From contig JAQGEQ010000083.1 of assembly GCA_034620365.1 (NCBI GenBank), forward strand, positions 62,001-126,000: a stretch of 64,000 nucleotides of DNA. Direction: 5' to 3'. Below the pieces are notes generated by a model. That model was given only the letters and a program-made list of their open reading frames with translations, did not search any database and was not told the DNA's origin. Source of the DNA: Pegea sp. RAD2-039. Its lineage: Eukaryota > Chordata > Thaliacea > Salpida > Salpidae. The translations under genes were made by a program, and so were the position numbers. Shown here piece after piece: positions 12,701 to 22,250 of the stretch (the stretch's first letter is position 1; every line of letters starts with the position of its first letter).

Positions 12701-14313
12701 ACAATCTAGTTGAACCTCATGAAATCAAACGAATCGAGCATGAAATCCAACAGTGAGTTACTTCTCGACAAAATCGTGTCTTCATTTATCTCCTAAATTT
12801 CAGAGGAAGGTTGAATACTTTAAGTAATACTCTTGGAAGACGAAAGTTGAAACCAACTTGGGCTAGTGAGATACAAAATGGAATTGGAACTGATGTTCAA
12901 AAGGTTGTTGATGTTAATAAATCAAATCAAAGATAGAAAATAATTAATCATTTATTTTCATTACAGGCGATTAAGCAGCATCGAATGCCTAAGGTGATCT
13001 TCATCTAGTTTGCTTCATGAAACTGACAACAAACTTCGACAGGTACTACAGCGAGTGAAACGGGGTAAAGGGGCGTTTGCTGATGTTCGATCCTCTACTT
13101 CATCTACTGGCTTCGATTTTGAACAGTTTGAAGCTTCTGTCAAAGATGCTTGCAGTACCACTGAAAAACAAAAATCTGATCTTCCGGTTCCGCTTCCACC
13201 TCCACCAAATGAGGAAGTTTTATTGGAAATTGAATCACAAATATCTTCTAATATAGACTACACTGCCCCGATTCAGGTTTGTGTCCCAATTACTTGCTGC
13301 ATGTGATCTGCCGCATGCTGGTGATGTTTCTGTGCCAACTTGCAAAAGTATCTTCCTGGAACTAATCTCAATCACCAACATTTTATCTTCTTCTTCAAAA
13401 CTTTTAATTAAAAGTTTTTCTTTCTTCAACTGCATGCTAACCACCAGGTGAAAGATAAAGTCGAAATTCCCGACCGACTAATTGACTTCGATGATGATGT
13501 CCCACTCACTGCGGATCAGGAAAAGTCGAAGCAGGAAAAGATTAAAGCTATCGAAAGCATGCTTACGCGAACCGGGTAACATGTCTTCACTTTTCACCAG
13601 ACTTTCTTTTTATTAACATTTCGTTGCTGGGTTTTTTGCATGATTTATTTTGGTGGTGGGTTTTGTTTTTTTGCACGATTTTGTTTTCAGTTCTGTCTTA
13701 TGTTTACTCTCTGAATATTTGACGAAATATTTGTTGTAAAAGATCTTCAGCTGTTGTTGAATTTATTTCAGTTTTAAAACATTTTCATTCACTTTTGAAG
13801 TTGAATTAAATAATTGCATTTCTATTTTTGTAAATTAGATTTTATTTAGTTTATAAAAATTTAAATGATTTTTTCTATAATGTAATTGATTTGTCAAACA
13901 ATTAAATGATAAACAAATCTTCAAACGGTTATCTTAAAACATTCTACAACTGCTGCTTATTTATTTACTTCTTTCTGTTCTTTTTATTTATTTAGCAAGA
14001 TTTTATAAACAAAATATTTTTGTATCAAAAAAATTGATGTTTTTATCAAAATAGGGTCAATTTTTCTATTTACTTTCCCCATCTCATATAACCATTCACA
14101 CATTTTAAAATTTCCTCTCAAATATCTTTTAGGCGTCCAGTTCTGGTGCCCAATGTCCACCTGTCAGCGTCAATAGCGGCGGAAGCGGGCTCTGTAGCGA
14201 GGGCGGTAGCGATGAACGCAATTCAAGATCAACAGAACAAGCTCCAAGCTTCTTGGAGAAGTCACAATTCTTCGCTAATCTTCGATGACGAGTTAGAAAC
14301 TTCTTTGGTGTGA
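775..14313 (+). CDS. PLEKHA5/6/7-like adaptor protein (WW-WW-PH-coiled coil), 30 coding exons
   Basis: Predicted product of about 1,177 aa. Two WW domains and a PH domain are followed by a Lys-rich linker, Ser/Gln-rich disordered sequence, a coiled coil and a C-terminal IPDRLIDFDDD...ADQEK block. This order is that of vertebrate PLEKHA5/6/7, which bind phosphoinositides through PH and act at junctions and microtubules; that role is inferred here. The ATG at 775 opens the frame directly into WW1. Exons: 775-857, 1015-1091, 1480-1537, 1835-1891, 2142-2226, 2398-2430, 2572-2821, 2975-3075, 3708-3814, 7711-7755, 8022-8537, 8583-8663, 9088-9256, 9305-9453, 9728-9819, 9934-9983, 10034-10132, 10187-10252, 10473-10602, 11009-11073, 11586-11668, 11801-11925, 12005-12056, 12148-12248, 12563-12752, 12804-12903, 12967-12993, 13043-13276, 13448-13575, 14133-14313. 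Lengths sum to 3,534 nt, exactly 1,178 codons including TGA. Least certain: small exons 10, 16 and 27 and their boundaries. Confidence 0.85.
799..1876 (+). other. tandem WW domains
   Basis: WW1 is split over exons 1-2 and runs from LPEPWTFGV through GRIFFIND to TTTWLHP, with both Trp residues and the closing Pro. WW2 is split over exons 3-4, with LPEGW, EEFYIDH and LTTFKNP; its second signature aromatic is Phe instead of Trp, as in the second WW of PLEKHA5/7. WW domains bind Pro-rich ligands, and in PLEKHA proteins the tandem pair is a partner-docking module. Confidence 0.88.
2701..3814 (+). other. PH domain (exons 7-9)
   Basis: About residues 176-283. The first strand is IIKQGWLYKQ, followed by LKTWRKRWFLLSD, which carries the basic residues that contact phosphoinositide headgroups in this family. 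Then come LFYYK, the ILGSIILPSY strand, the HPGMRTFYISA strand and the closing helix with an invariant Trp (MAEWIQLLSS). The exon 8 acceptor has two AGs six bases apart (2974 and 2980), so an Asp-Ala pair may be optional. Confidence 0.88.
3815..7710. other. 3.9-kb intron 9 of the PLEKHA-like gene
   Basis: No coding exon, RNA gene or recognisable transposon found. An antisense open frame at 4207-4521 (104 codons) is Lys/Ile/Leu/Asn-rich and resembles no family I know. This is the largest intron of the gene and separates the WW-PH module from the rest. The next exon (7711-7755) contains two in-frame ATGs, so an internal promoter within this intron is possible. Confidence 0.5.
8022..8663 (+). 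other. basic and Ser/Gln-rich linker of the PLEKHA-like protein
   Basis: Exon 11, the longest exon, begins with a run dominated by Lys (8034-8075), possibly a membrane- or nucleic-acid-contacting or nuclear-localisation patch. It continues as a disordered segment rich in Ser, Gln, Asn and Pro. No folded domain is visible. The frame joins exon 12 through a split Arg codon. The antisense open frame over this segment (7857-8249) is only a shadow of the Lys codons. Confidence 0.75.
10473..11925 (+). other. coiled-coil exons 19-22 of the PLEKHA-like protein
   Basis: Exons 10473-10602, 11009-11073, 11586-11668 and 11801-11925 encode heptad-like sequence with Leu/Ile/Met spacing (KHLQDIN, MQEQISKVE, LHDLQNEVDMMQ, LSQVEEVIKLL). 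PLEKHA5/6/7 have a coiled coil at the corresponding place, used for dimerisation or partner binding. The assignment rests on composition and position; no coiled-coil score was computed. Confidence 0.7.
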
Positions 14314-14852
14314 ATCATGATCAAACTCAAATCGTTGTTTTTTAGCCCTTCTTGTCTACTTCTTTCTTATTTTCTACTAATTGCCTTTTCTAAGCTTTTT
14401 GTTCACACAACAACTGCTGTTGGCTTCATCACCACAAAATTCAATTGAAAACTTTATAGGATAAATCTTTCTAAACTTACAGCTGAAAGTTTTCAAGAAA
14501 GCTAGACAACATTTTTTAAGTCAATGACATTTCAACTGAATATTTTGCAATTTTTTATCAAATTCTTTCATATTTAGTGTCTTAAACACCATACCCATCA
14601 CCATCAGGCCTTTTCTTCTATGCATTTCATTGCAAGTATAATCAATAGTACAAAGATTTATATTTGCTTGCTATCTGCAGTTTGGTTTTCAATTATGTCA
14701 ATTTTCATCTAAATCTTGCTGAGCAAAAGAAGTTGTTTCAAACTGTTGAAAAGTTCTCTTTTTCAAGCTGGAGTTTTCTACTGCTCAACATCATGCATTG
14801 TGAGCTACCTGTATTTGATACGATGTTTTGATAATTCATTTAGTTCTTATTC

Positions 14853-14858
14853 AATAAA
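14853..14858 (+). terminator. candidate polyadenylation signal (AATAAA), PLEKHA-like gene
   Basis: AATAAA lies 540 bases after the TGA stop. In such AT-rich DNA the hexamer occurs by chance, so position is the only support. Confidence 0.35.
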
Positions 14859-15841
14859 TACTCTTTCTCAGTTTAATTATCTATTTTGAAGAGCTTTGTA
14901 TCATCAGAATTTATAAATTTTATTTAAATGTTGATCGGCGTAAAAATATAGTTGCGAATCAAGTTTCATCCAAATAACAACTGAAGCTAATTTTCCAGGC
15001 TGTTAGCTTTTAAATAAGATTGATAGTTTTGCTAAAATCACATTTTGAGAAGATTAGTTGTTAACATTTTCACAATTAGATTAAAAAATGTTATTTAGAA
15101 AGAGCTTCAACTTTGTTTTAATTTATATAAATTCAAGTTCAATCTAGAGAAAATTCGATTGAGAAAATCATTTTTAAGTTTTTGGGCTTCAGGCTATTTT
15201 TACGATTATATTTAAAGATCTTACAAAGATGAGCAAAGACACAACTGATTACCTTTTACTTAAAGCAAGCTGTGAGCATTTGTCATTCTTAGAATGTACT
15301 AGTAACTATTTCTAACAGAAAGTAAAAAGTTTATCAACAAAATTTATTGATTTTCAGTAAAAACTAACGTGTGTTACATCAGTCTTATTTATTATGTCAT
15401 TCAAGCAGCTTGAAGTTAAAAAAGAAGAAAATTGATCTCTAATGACACAATTAAATGATCTAGTGTTTGGTATGATGTTAGTGAGCAAATATTCAAACTT
15501 TCTGATATCTCAATGATCTCAATGTTTTAAAGTATTTAAAACTTTGAAATAATATTAAAACTAAATTTTTCTCGTTTTTTTCGTATCGAATTTGGTTTAT
15601 TATAAGATTTTAATAAAAAGTTTCAAAAATTAATAAACAATGTAATTACCACCATCTAAAATTTACTTGAAACTGATTTAAAGACTTGACATGTCTTGAC
15701 ATTTTCAGTTTGTCAGATGTTCACTTGCTTGCTTCCACCACATACTTAAGCTTCTGTTTTGTTAATACTAAATAATTGCTGCTAAATACATATCAATTAC
15801 TGTTAATCAGGATTTTACTTTCATAGAACACTAGTCAATAA

Positions 15842-15847
15842 TTTATT
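15842..15847 (-). terminator. candidate polyadenylation signal, acyl-CoA ligase gene
   Basis: TTTATT on the + strand (AATAAA on the - strand) lies about 145 bases beyond the ligase stop codon at 15991-15993. Only spacing and the hexamer support it. Confidence 0.4.
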
Positions 15848-15990
15848 CGAAATTTAACCAGAAACACAGCTTATAGAGAAATTGTAAATCGATTAAGCTA
15901 AACATTTTTACGTAAATATAATGTATGTTATAAAACTTTCAATTAGGAAGACATAATTGACAAGATGTAGTTACATAAAAGCCTTTGAAA

Positions 15991-18900
15991 CTACATCTTT
16001 GGTTTTAAATTGTCTCTAAGATATCTTCGAAGAATTTTGCCGCTTGGACTTTTAGGAATTGAGGGACAGAAAGTTATTCCGCCTTTTAAGTATTTGTATC
16101 TGCTAACTCGACCTGCAAATGCAGTCTCTATTCATTTATGTTTCACATCAACAACTGATGACCAACAAATATTGTAAAAATAAAGCAATAGAGTAAACTT
16201 CTGTGAGATTGTTAGTTTAATTAGTTTGTTGGTTTTGTTTCTTTAACCATTTATTTTAGTTAAGATTTGAAAATAAATCAGTTCTCCCCCAAAGAGAGAT
16301 CAAATAATTTCAAAATATTTTCTGAAATCAACTCTAAAGGTCGATTAATACTTTGAAATTAAACAGAATAAAATAAATAACTAAATAAATATTTGTTTGA
16401 TAATTTATCGTTTTATAAATTAAAGCAAACAGTTGGTTCTACCTTTTAAAAACTCATGAATATCAGCTTCCTTTAGAGAACTATTTCGTTTCACTATAAA
16501 AGCTTTAGGAAGTTCACCAGCATCCAAATCCGGCACACCAATCACTGCTACATCACTAACATCCGGATGTTCCAACAAGATCTCTTCTAGCTCAGCAGGA
16601 GCAATCTGTGTTAAGAAAGTTAATAAAATATTAAAAATCAAAATAAGTTGAAATATTTCATATTTTTATGTCCACCTGAAAACCTTTATATTTGATGAGC
16701 TCTTTTAAGCGATCAACAATGTAGAAGTTTTCATCTTCATCGTAATAACCGATATCACCAGTATGAAACCAGCCTTCGTCATCAATACAAGACTTTGTTG
16801 CGTCTGGACGTCTATAATATCCTTTCATCAACTAATTAATAAACAAAGAAATGTCAAAACACAAATATATTCACGCTGCGAAACCGGTTCTCCTTATTTT
16901 AATAAAAATACAAATCTAGTAAGATTACTTGAGGTCCTTTCGCATAAATCTCTCCTTTTTGATTTGGTCCTAATTCCTTTGATGTTTCAGTATCTACCAC
17001 CTTCAATATAAAAATAACTTTAACAAATTATCTTCAATTTTTTTTTATTAAATTTATGCTTGAAGTTGAACATATTACAAAATTTTGATGCCAACTTCAG
17101 TATTTCAAAATTTAAGAACTGATTTTATTAGCAATAAGAATTTATAAGCTGATATCAACAAACTTTCAATTGGGTGTTAGGAGTTACTACTCCAACTGAG
17201 ACTACAGATGAGGTAGACACAGACACCGTTGCAGGAGCCATTTCTGTCAAACCCCACCCTTAAAATAGAAAATAATATTAAAAGTGAAATGTTAATGAAC
17301 GATATATTTGATGATAAAATGATGGAAGATGTTGCTACCTTGTTGGACTACAACACCAATTCTTTTAGATATTTGTTCAGCAACAACTTGAGGTAAAGGT
17401 GCAGCTCCACACACTATTCTGCGCAAGTTTGATAAATCATACTTTTCTAAATCCGGTGTGTTTAGCATTAAGATGAGTAAAGGTGGTACGGTGTTTAAAT
17501 CCGTGATCTGTTGACATAGAATTATTCAAAAAAGTTTTCAACCAGATTTTGATAGAAAAGTCAAAGATTTCTATTAAACGTAGAAATCTAATAAATTATC
17601 AAAAGATGTAAAAACTAACCTTATGCTTTTCTACTGTGCTTAGCATTTTTTCTATACTGGTAAATCGTTTACTGGAAATAAGTTTTGAACCGATAAAAAG
17701 ATAACTCAAATAAAGTCCAACTCCAAATATATGAAAGTTCGGAAGGTTCAAAAGAGTTGTGTTACGGCTCGTCAAAGACCACGTTTGCCTGGTTATCAAA
17801 GTTTTAGTTAATCTGGTCTATATTCAAAAACTAAAGAAAACTAGCAAATGTTTTAAGATTAAACTTCTTGACGCATGCTATGAGATTAAAATTTAATTAT
17901 TTCATTCGCCAAATTTGATAGATTTGAAAAAAAAAGCTTGTACGTTTTGGATTAAGTTTTGTTAAATTAATCTAATAATATTATTTGGAAACTTAAGTAA
18001 ACTTGGGTTTGTCATTTTTTAATAACTACTATAATAAATAAAAAGTAAATAACCTGACTAAAGTATGCAAAACATTCAAGTTTTCGTGAGTGAGCATTAC
18101 ACCTTTTGAAGTTCCTGTTGTTCCACTAGAAAAAGGAACCAAACATGTATCTGTCTTTGGGTGAATTGACAAATTATTCGGAAAATCTAATTTAAAAAGA
18201 AAATCTTGTATCAGATAAAAATCATAAAAGTTGTAGGCTTGCAAACCTTTCGTATCTCCTTGATCAATCAAACCTTGTAGAGATTCTGTCTTGTCAGGTG
18301 AATCGATAATGAATATTTTCTAAAAGTAAATCATAATTAAGGTTTGGCTACTAAAATGTATACTCCAACAAGATGGTCGAATCAGTAAGCAACAGTTTAT
18401 AAACAAAAGTTGTTTGAAAAAATAAATGAAAAAGATATAAAAATGATTCCTGACTAACTTGCAAAGAAGAAATTCTTTTAGTAGCTACTTTTACTTTGTT
18501 TAGAAACTCCATAGTAGTAAAGATTACTTTTGGTTGAGCAATTTGAAGCAGCTTTGAGATTTCCTCTGGTATTAATATCAACAATTAATTTAATATATTT
18601 TTATTTACTCACGAACACAAATTTATATATCTGTTATAAAATGCTTCTTGGAAATAGGTTTTGAAATCAGCTAGATTACATATTGACATTACCTTCAGTA
18701 TATGATGGGTTTATCGGTGAAAAAGTAGCACCACAGGAGATAGCAGCAAACATTATAATTGGAATCTCAATTAAGTTAGAAGTACATAATGTGATGAAGT
18801 CATTTTTCCTGATACCAGACTTGTACAGATAAGAAGTCAACTTAATGATTTTCTCTTCAAGTTCACTATAAGTATAATAATTACTTTCATCGTCTTCATC

Positions 18901-20934
18901 TACCTGAATCATACAACAAATAGCACAAATAATCAAAATAATATTTATAATAATTAATTGCATAAGTAATTGGAACAAAGTATATTTTACTGCTTTTTTG
19001 TGCTTACATACAAATCTATCTTCGACATAAAATACAAGTATACTGAGGTTGTTAGGTGAATTTATTTTCAAAGAGAAAGCTCTGAGGGTATATGAAAGAT
19101 CTTTAAAGAATTTATCAAATTTGAAATGAGAGGAAACATTTAATTTTATCACTTGATAATATTTTAGTACAAGGTCAGAGAAAAGGTGGTGATAAAAGAT
19201 ATTGATATTTCAAAAATGGTCTTTATATGAGGAAAAAGGAATGTCACATTTCATGAAAGTTTTGAAGTGATTTGAGTTTTATAATATCTTTTTCAAGGTG
19301 AGGACCCTATTATAAAGGAGTTAAACTCTAATTTAGGATGAATGCAAGAGCTTAAAAGCTTTAATAATGTTCAAATATTCAAAAGTTTTGAGAACGTGGT
19401 ATAAAGTATATAAACTAATTCTGAAGAAATCATTTACATGATGAGTTAGATGTACTCATCTTAAGTAATGGAAGATAAAAATACCTAAGACTTTAATTTT
19501 ATTTTTGCTTAAGTAGAAATCAGATGATGTTGGAGTTTAAAGATTAATTTACTGGGAGATAAAAAGAGAGAATAAGTTAGTACTAAAAAATTCGCATCCT
19601 TTGCAAAGAGAGAGATTTAAGTTTACAGAATCATTTAGAGATGAAGAACAATCTATGATATTATTGTAATAAATATTAAGAGAAGAGGGCCAATAATGCT
19701 ACCTTGGGAAACACCACTAAAGACATAAAAGAGAGCTTGAAACAGAGTTAGCTATGATCAATCGTGATTATCTATCTTAAGAAATTGTTAAGAAATAGGT
19801 AAGAAAGAAATTGTTAGATGGAAGAGATAAGAGTAGGATTAATAATAAATTATCTGAAGGTTTTTACTAATGTATGAAGCTGAATCAAAAGCCTCACAAA
19901 TGTCTAGATGATATTAGTAGTTAGACTATTTGATCATAACCACAGGTGAAGACAGCTGTTCACTAGAGAATCTTTCAGGAAAGATCCCTAATTAATAACC
20001 AGAAAATAAATTTTTATGAAGATAAATCAGATTTTTATGTGAAACGATCAATTCAAAAATGAGACACAGGCTGTTAGTGAGAGAAATCGTTTTTTATGGA
20101 TCAGGATAACAACAGAACTCTCCCATTGAGAAGGAAACTGGAGGATAATGAAGAATGAAAGACATATAATAGAAGCCAGATAGTTTAGATAAAGTAATAA
20201 CAAAATAAGAAGAATTTTTTCAAATATTTAAGTTAGTCTATCTTTAAGATTATGAACTGCAGTAAAAACTTTAATGTCGTTTATATTATAAATCTAATTA
20301 AATAACAGTTTATCTGATGAAAAAAACATTTTAGAAAAACAATTTTTTATAATTATGAAAACAGGTATAGTTGAAAAAATAAGATGACAAAAGTAAAAAG
20401 ACAAAATAATTTAATATAGAAAGTTGTACAAACTAAGTAATAAATTACTATATTTAATACTCAATAAACAGCTTTCAACCTTTTAAAGCTTGAGAGATAC
20501 ATTTTTATTTCAAAGCTAATCAAGATACTTCAAATTCATTTAATTTTTGACAATCTTGTTAAGATGATAATTAAGTTTAAATAAGTATTAATAAAACTTA
20601 CAAGTTACTTTATAAATAATAAAATAATAATTTGGTATATTCAATTTAAAAAAAAACTAGAAAGTTATTTTCTAGAAAACTTACAGAAAACATCTAAATA
20701 ATCTCAAATTTAATAATAATCTACGACATTTTTACCTTTTCTCAGTTTCACAAAAATTACAATAATAAACAGTTAATTATTTCATTAATAAAATATTTTA
20801 CTAAACTTTCATTATATTGAAATTATACTTACAATTGCAATTTTGTCCTTATGCTTTCGAAATTGCTGCAAATAAACTTTTCCTAAAGGTTCTTGCGAGA
20901 AAACACAATCAGGAAATTGACTTTTAACTGGCAT
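15991..20934 (-). CDS. 4-coumarate-CoA ligase/luciferase-like acyl-CoA synthetase (ANL family), 11 exons
   Basis: 543 aa, the usual length of the family. It adenylates a carboxylic acid with ATP and then forms the CoA thioester; the substrate cannot be read from sequence. Core motifs in order: phosphate loop [10 protein letters not shown] (exon 4), LPNFHIFG (exon 5), GWGLTE (exons 6-7, usually YGxTE), [22 protein letters not shown] hinge, PAELE, and [11 protein letters not shown] with the catalytic Lys. It ends in -PKM, close to but outside the peroxisomal consensus [SAC]-[KRH]-[LM]. Exons (- strand order): 20934-20833, 18903-18693, 18565-18459, 18319-18054, 17788-17620, 17507-17339, 17258-17164, 17000-16929, 16831-16676, 16605-16443, 16112-15991. 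They sum to 1,632 nt, 544 codons including TAG. Intron 1 holds a LINE remnant. Confidence 0.9.
18904..20832. other. 1.9-kb intron 1 of the acyl-CoA ligase gene
   Basis: Its middle, about 19190-20230, is a decayed reverse-transcriptase remnant annotated separately. The rest (18904-19190 and 20230-20832) is AT-rich with no exon or motif that I can support. Confidence 0.6.
19190..20230 (-). mobile_element. degraded non-LTR (CR1/jockey-type) retrotransposon RT fragment
   Basis: Read on the - strand, with frameshifts and stops, the sequence matches the RT core. [11 protein letters not shown] stands for the LDLSKAFDSV motif (near 19900). A block close to GVPQGSILGPLLFxIYIND lies at about 19681-19720, here with SIIGPLL and INDI-like residues. 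[11 protein letters not shown] stands for the FADD catalytic motif, with the first Asp changed to Lys (19585-19610). Further on, [14 protein letters not shown] matches the RT C-terminal region. It is in sense orientation within ligase intron 1 and non-functional. Confidence 0.75.
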
Positions 20935-22250
20935 TCTGAACAATTAACTTTAGAGTGTGCTTTAAAAATATATCATTTTGAGTTATAGTGTTCTCCTTGT
21001 TAAGTAAATATTTGCTAAAAATGTTGGCTGTTCATAAACAAATATTAAAAGAAAATTGATTAGTCGACAAAACAAAGCTTAACTTTTAAAGTTCTCATCA
21101 AAATATTTTGACTAAATTTCACGCTTTGTAAAGCTTATACGTAGATAAATGTTCACTTAAGCCCTTTTATGGGTGGGTAATTTTATGTTTTCCATTACAT
21201 GAGCTTTGACTTATATAAATAAGTTATAAATAAAGTAATAAAAATATTAAACAAGATTAATATAAATATTTATTATTTATCATAACTTTCAACCATAATT
21301 TATATAAACATTTATCTGAAAACTGGATGAGGGATAAAGTATATTTTAATGTGTTAATTTTGTTAGCGTGCTGAAGAATTAAAAAATAGCATGATGCAAT
21401 TTAGTGAACTAAATTTTCTTTAAGACTTTTAAATACAAAAATTAATTTAAAAAAAGTTTACTATTCAAATAATACAAAAATACTAGATAATATACAAATG
21501 AGTGGTTAGCGCTCATCGCACCCGCCTACCAGGCGGTCGATTTAGGGTTCGAGCCCACGTGGACACATATTTGTGAGAAAAAGAGTTCTTTAAAAACTCC
21601 GGTAGAAGGGCTCTGTGAGTCTGTTTCATGATAATACTTCTAGGAGACGGTAAGCTCCGAATTTAAAGCTGAAGCTCGATAGGCTGCTTGTCACTGTCAT
21701 TCTGACTGCTCCTGCAATGCCAGCCGGGCGCTGTATAAACTTATTGGCGTGAAGAGTTGAATCCTGCTGCATGAGCACCAACTGAATCTCCATAATTTTT
21801 GCCCTGGCATAGATGCATTTCCGTTCTCGGCCGAAGCAGGCCATAAAAATACAATGTGTACAATACGAGTAATAAATTGACTTTAAAAAAGGTATAAAAA
21901 AGAATCAAAGTTTTACAGCTACTGTTAAAATGCAGTTTTAAGTTGTTATTTAACTTATATTATGATTTTTCTAGTACAAAGATTATATAGATGTCACATA
22001 TTAAGTAAATGATGAATTTTATATATACGAGTTTATCTACTAGGACAGAACGTACTACTAAGTCTAATCTATTAAAAAATAATCTATCTAAAAAAACAGT
22101 CTAATCGTTACTATAGAAACTTATAATGAAATAAATACTAAAGCGTGAAAATGAAAGCCTTTATTACATAACTATGTCTTGCAAATAAGTTTTCATCAAC
22201 TTATACTTGAATATTTTACATAACTTAGATTACAATTGTATTTTTGAATA
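20935..22250. other. shared upstream region of divergent ligase and HCN-like genes
   Basis: About 1.3 kb separates the two start codons, which point away from each other, so both promoters should lie here. A tRNA-derived SINE occupies about 21499-21850. A TACATAACTTAG acceptor-like site ends at 22228, 22 bases before the HCN-like ATG, and could be a 5' UTR or trans-splice acceptor. No clear TATA box can be distinguished from the AT-rich background. Confidence 0.55.
21499..21850 (+). mobile_element. tRNA-derived SINE
   Basis: The head has an RNA polymerase III A box (TGGTTAGCGC from 21503) and a B box (GGTTCGAGCCC, 21546-21556) at tRNA-like spacing. Between them is a hairpin CCGC...GCGG with a seven-base loop like an anticodon arm. 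It is much more GC-rich than its surroundings. The body continues for about 290 bases and ends in GAAGCAGGCCATAAAAAT, a tail partly shared with 33120-33133. Exact ends and target duplications are uncertain. The antisense open frame at 21626-21844 is a by-product of the element. Confidence 0.72.

Larger units (their letters stand above)
14314..15990. other. intergenic region between two convergent genes
   Basis: The PLEKHA-like gene (+) and the acyl-CoA ligase gene (-) end towards each other here, so this should hold two 3' UTRs. One AATAAA lies on each strand. I see no exon, RNA gene or repeat. Confidence 0.6.

Noticed and set aside
19190-20230. Host gene exons on the minus strand
   Set aside because: The translated blocks match reverse-transcriptase motifs and contain many stops and frame changes, so this is a decayed retrotransposon.
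21501-21560. Functional tRNA gene
   Set aside because: A and B boxes and an anticodon-like hairpin are present, but the acceptor stem does not pair and the sequence continues into a 290-base body, so it is a SINE head.
21626-21844. 72-codon antisense open frame
   Set aside because: It lies wholly within the tRNA-derived SINE and has no match to a protein family I know.
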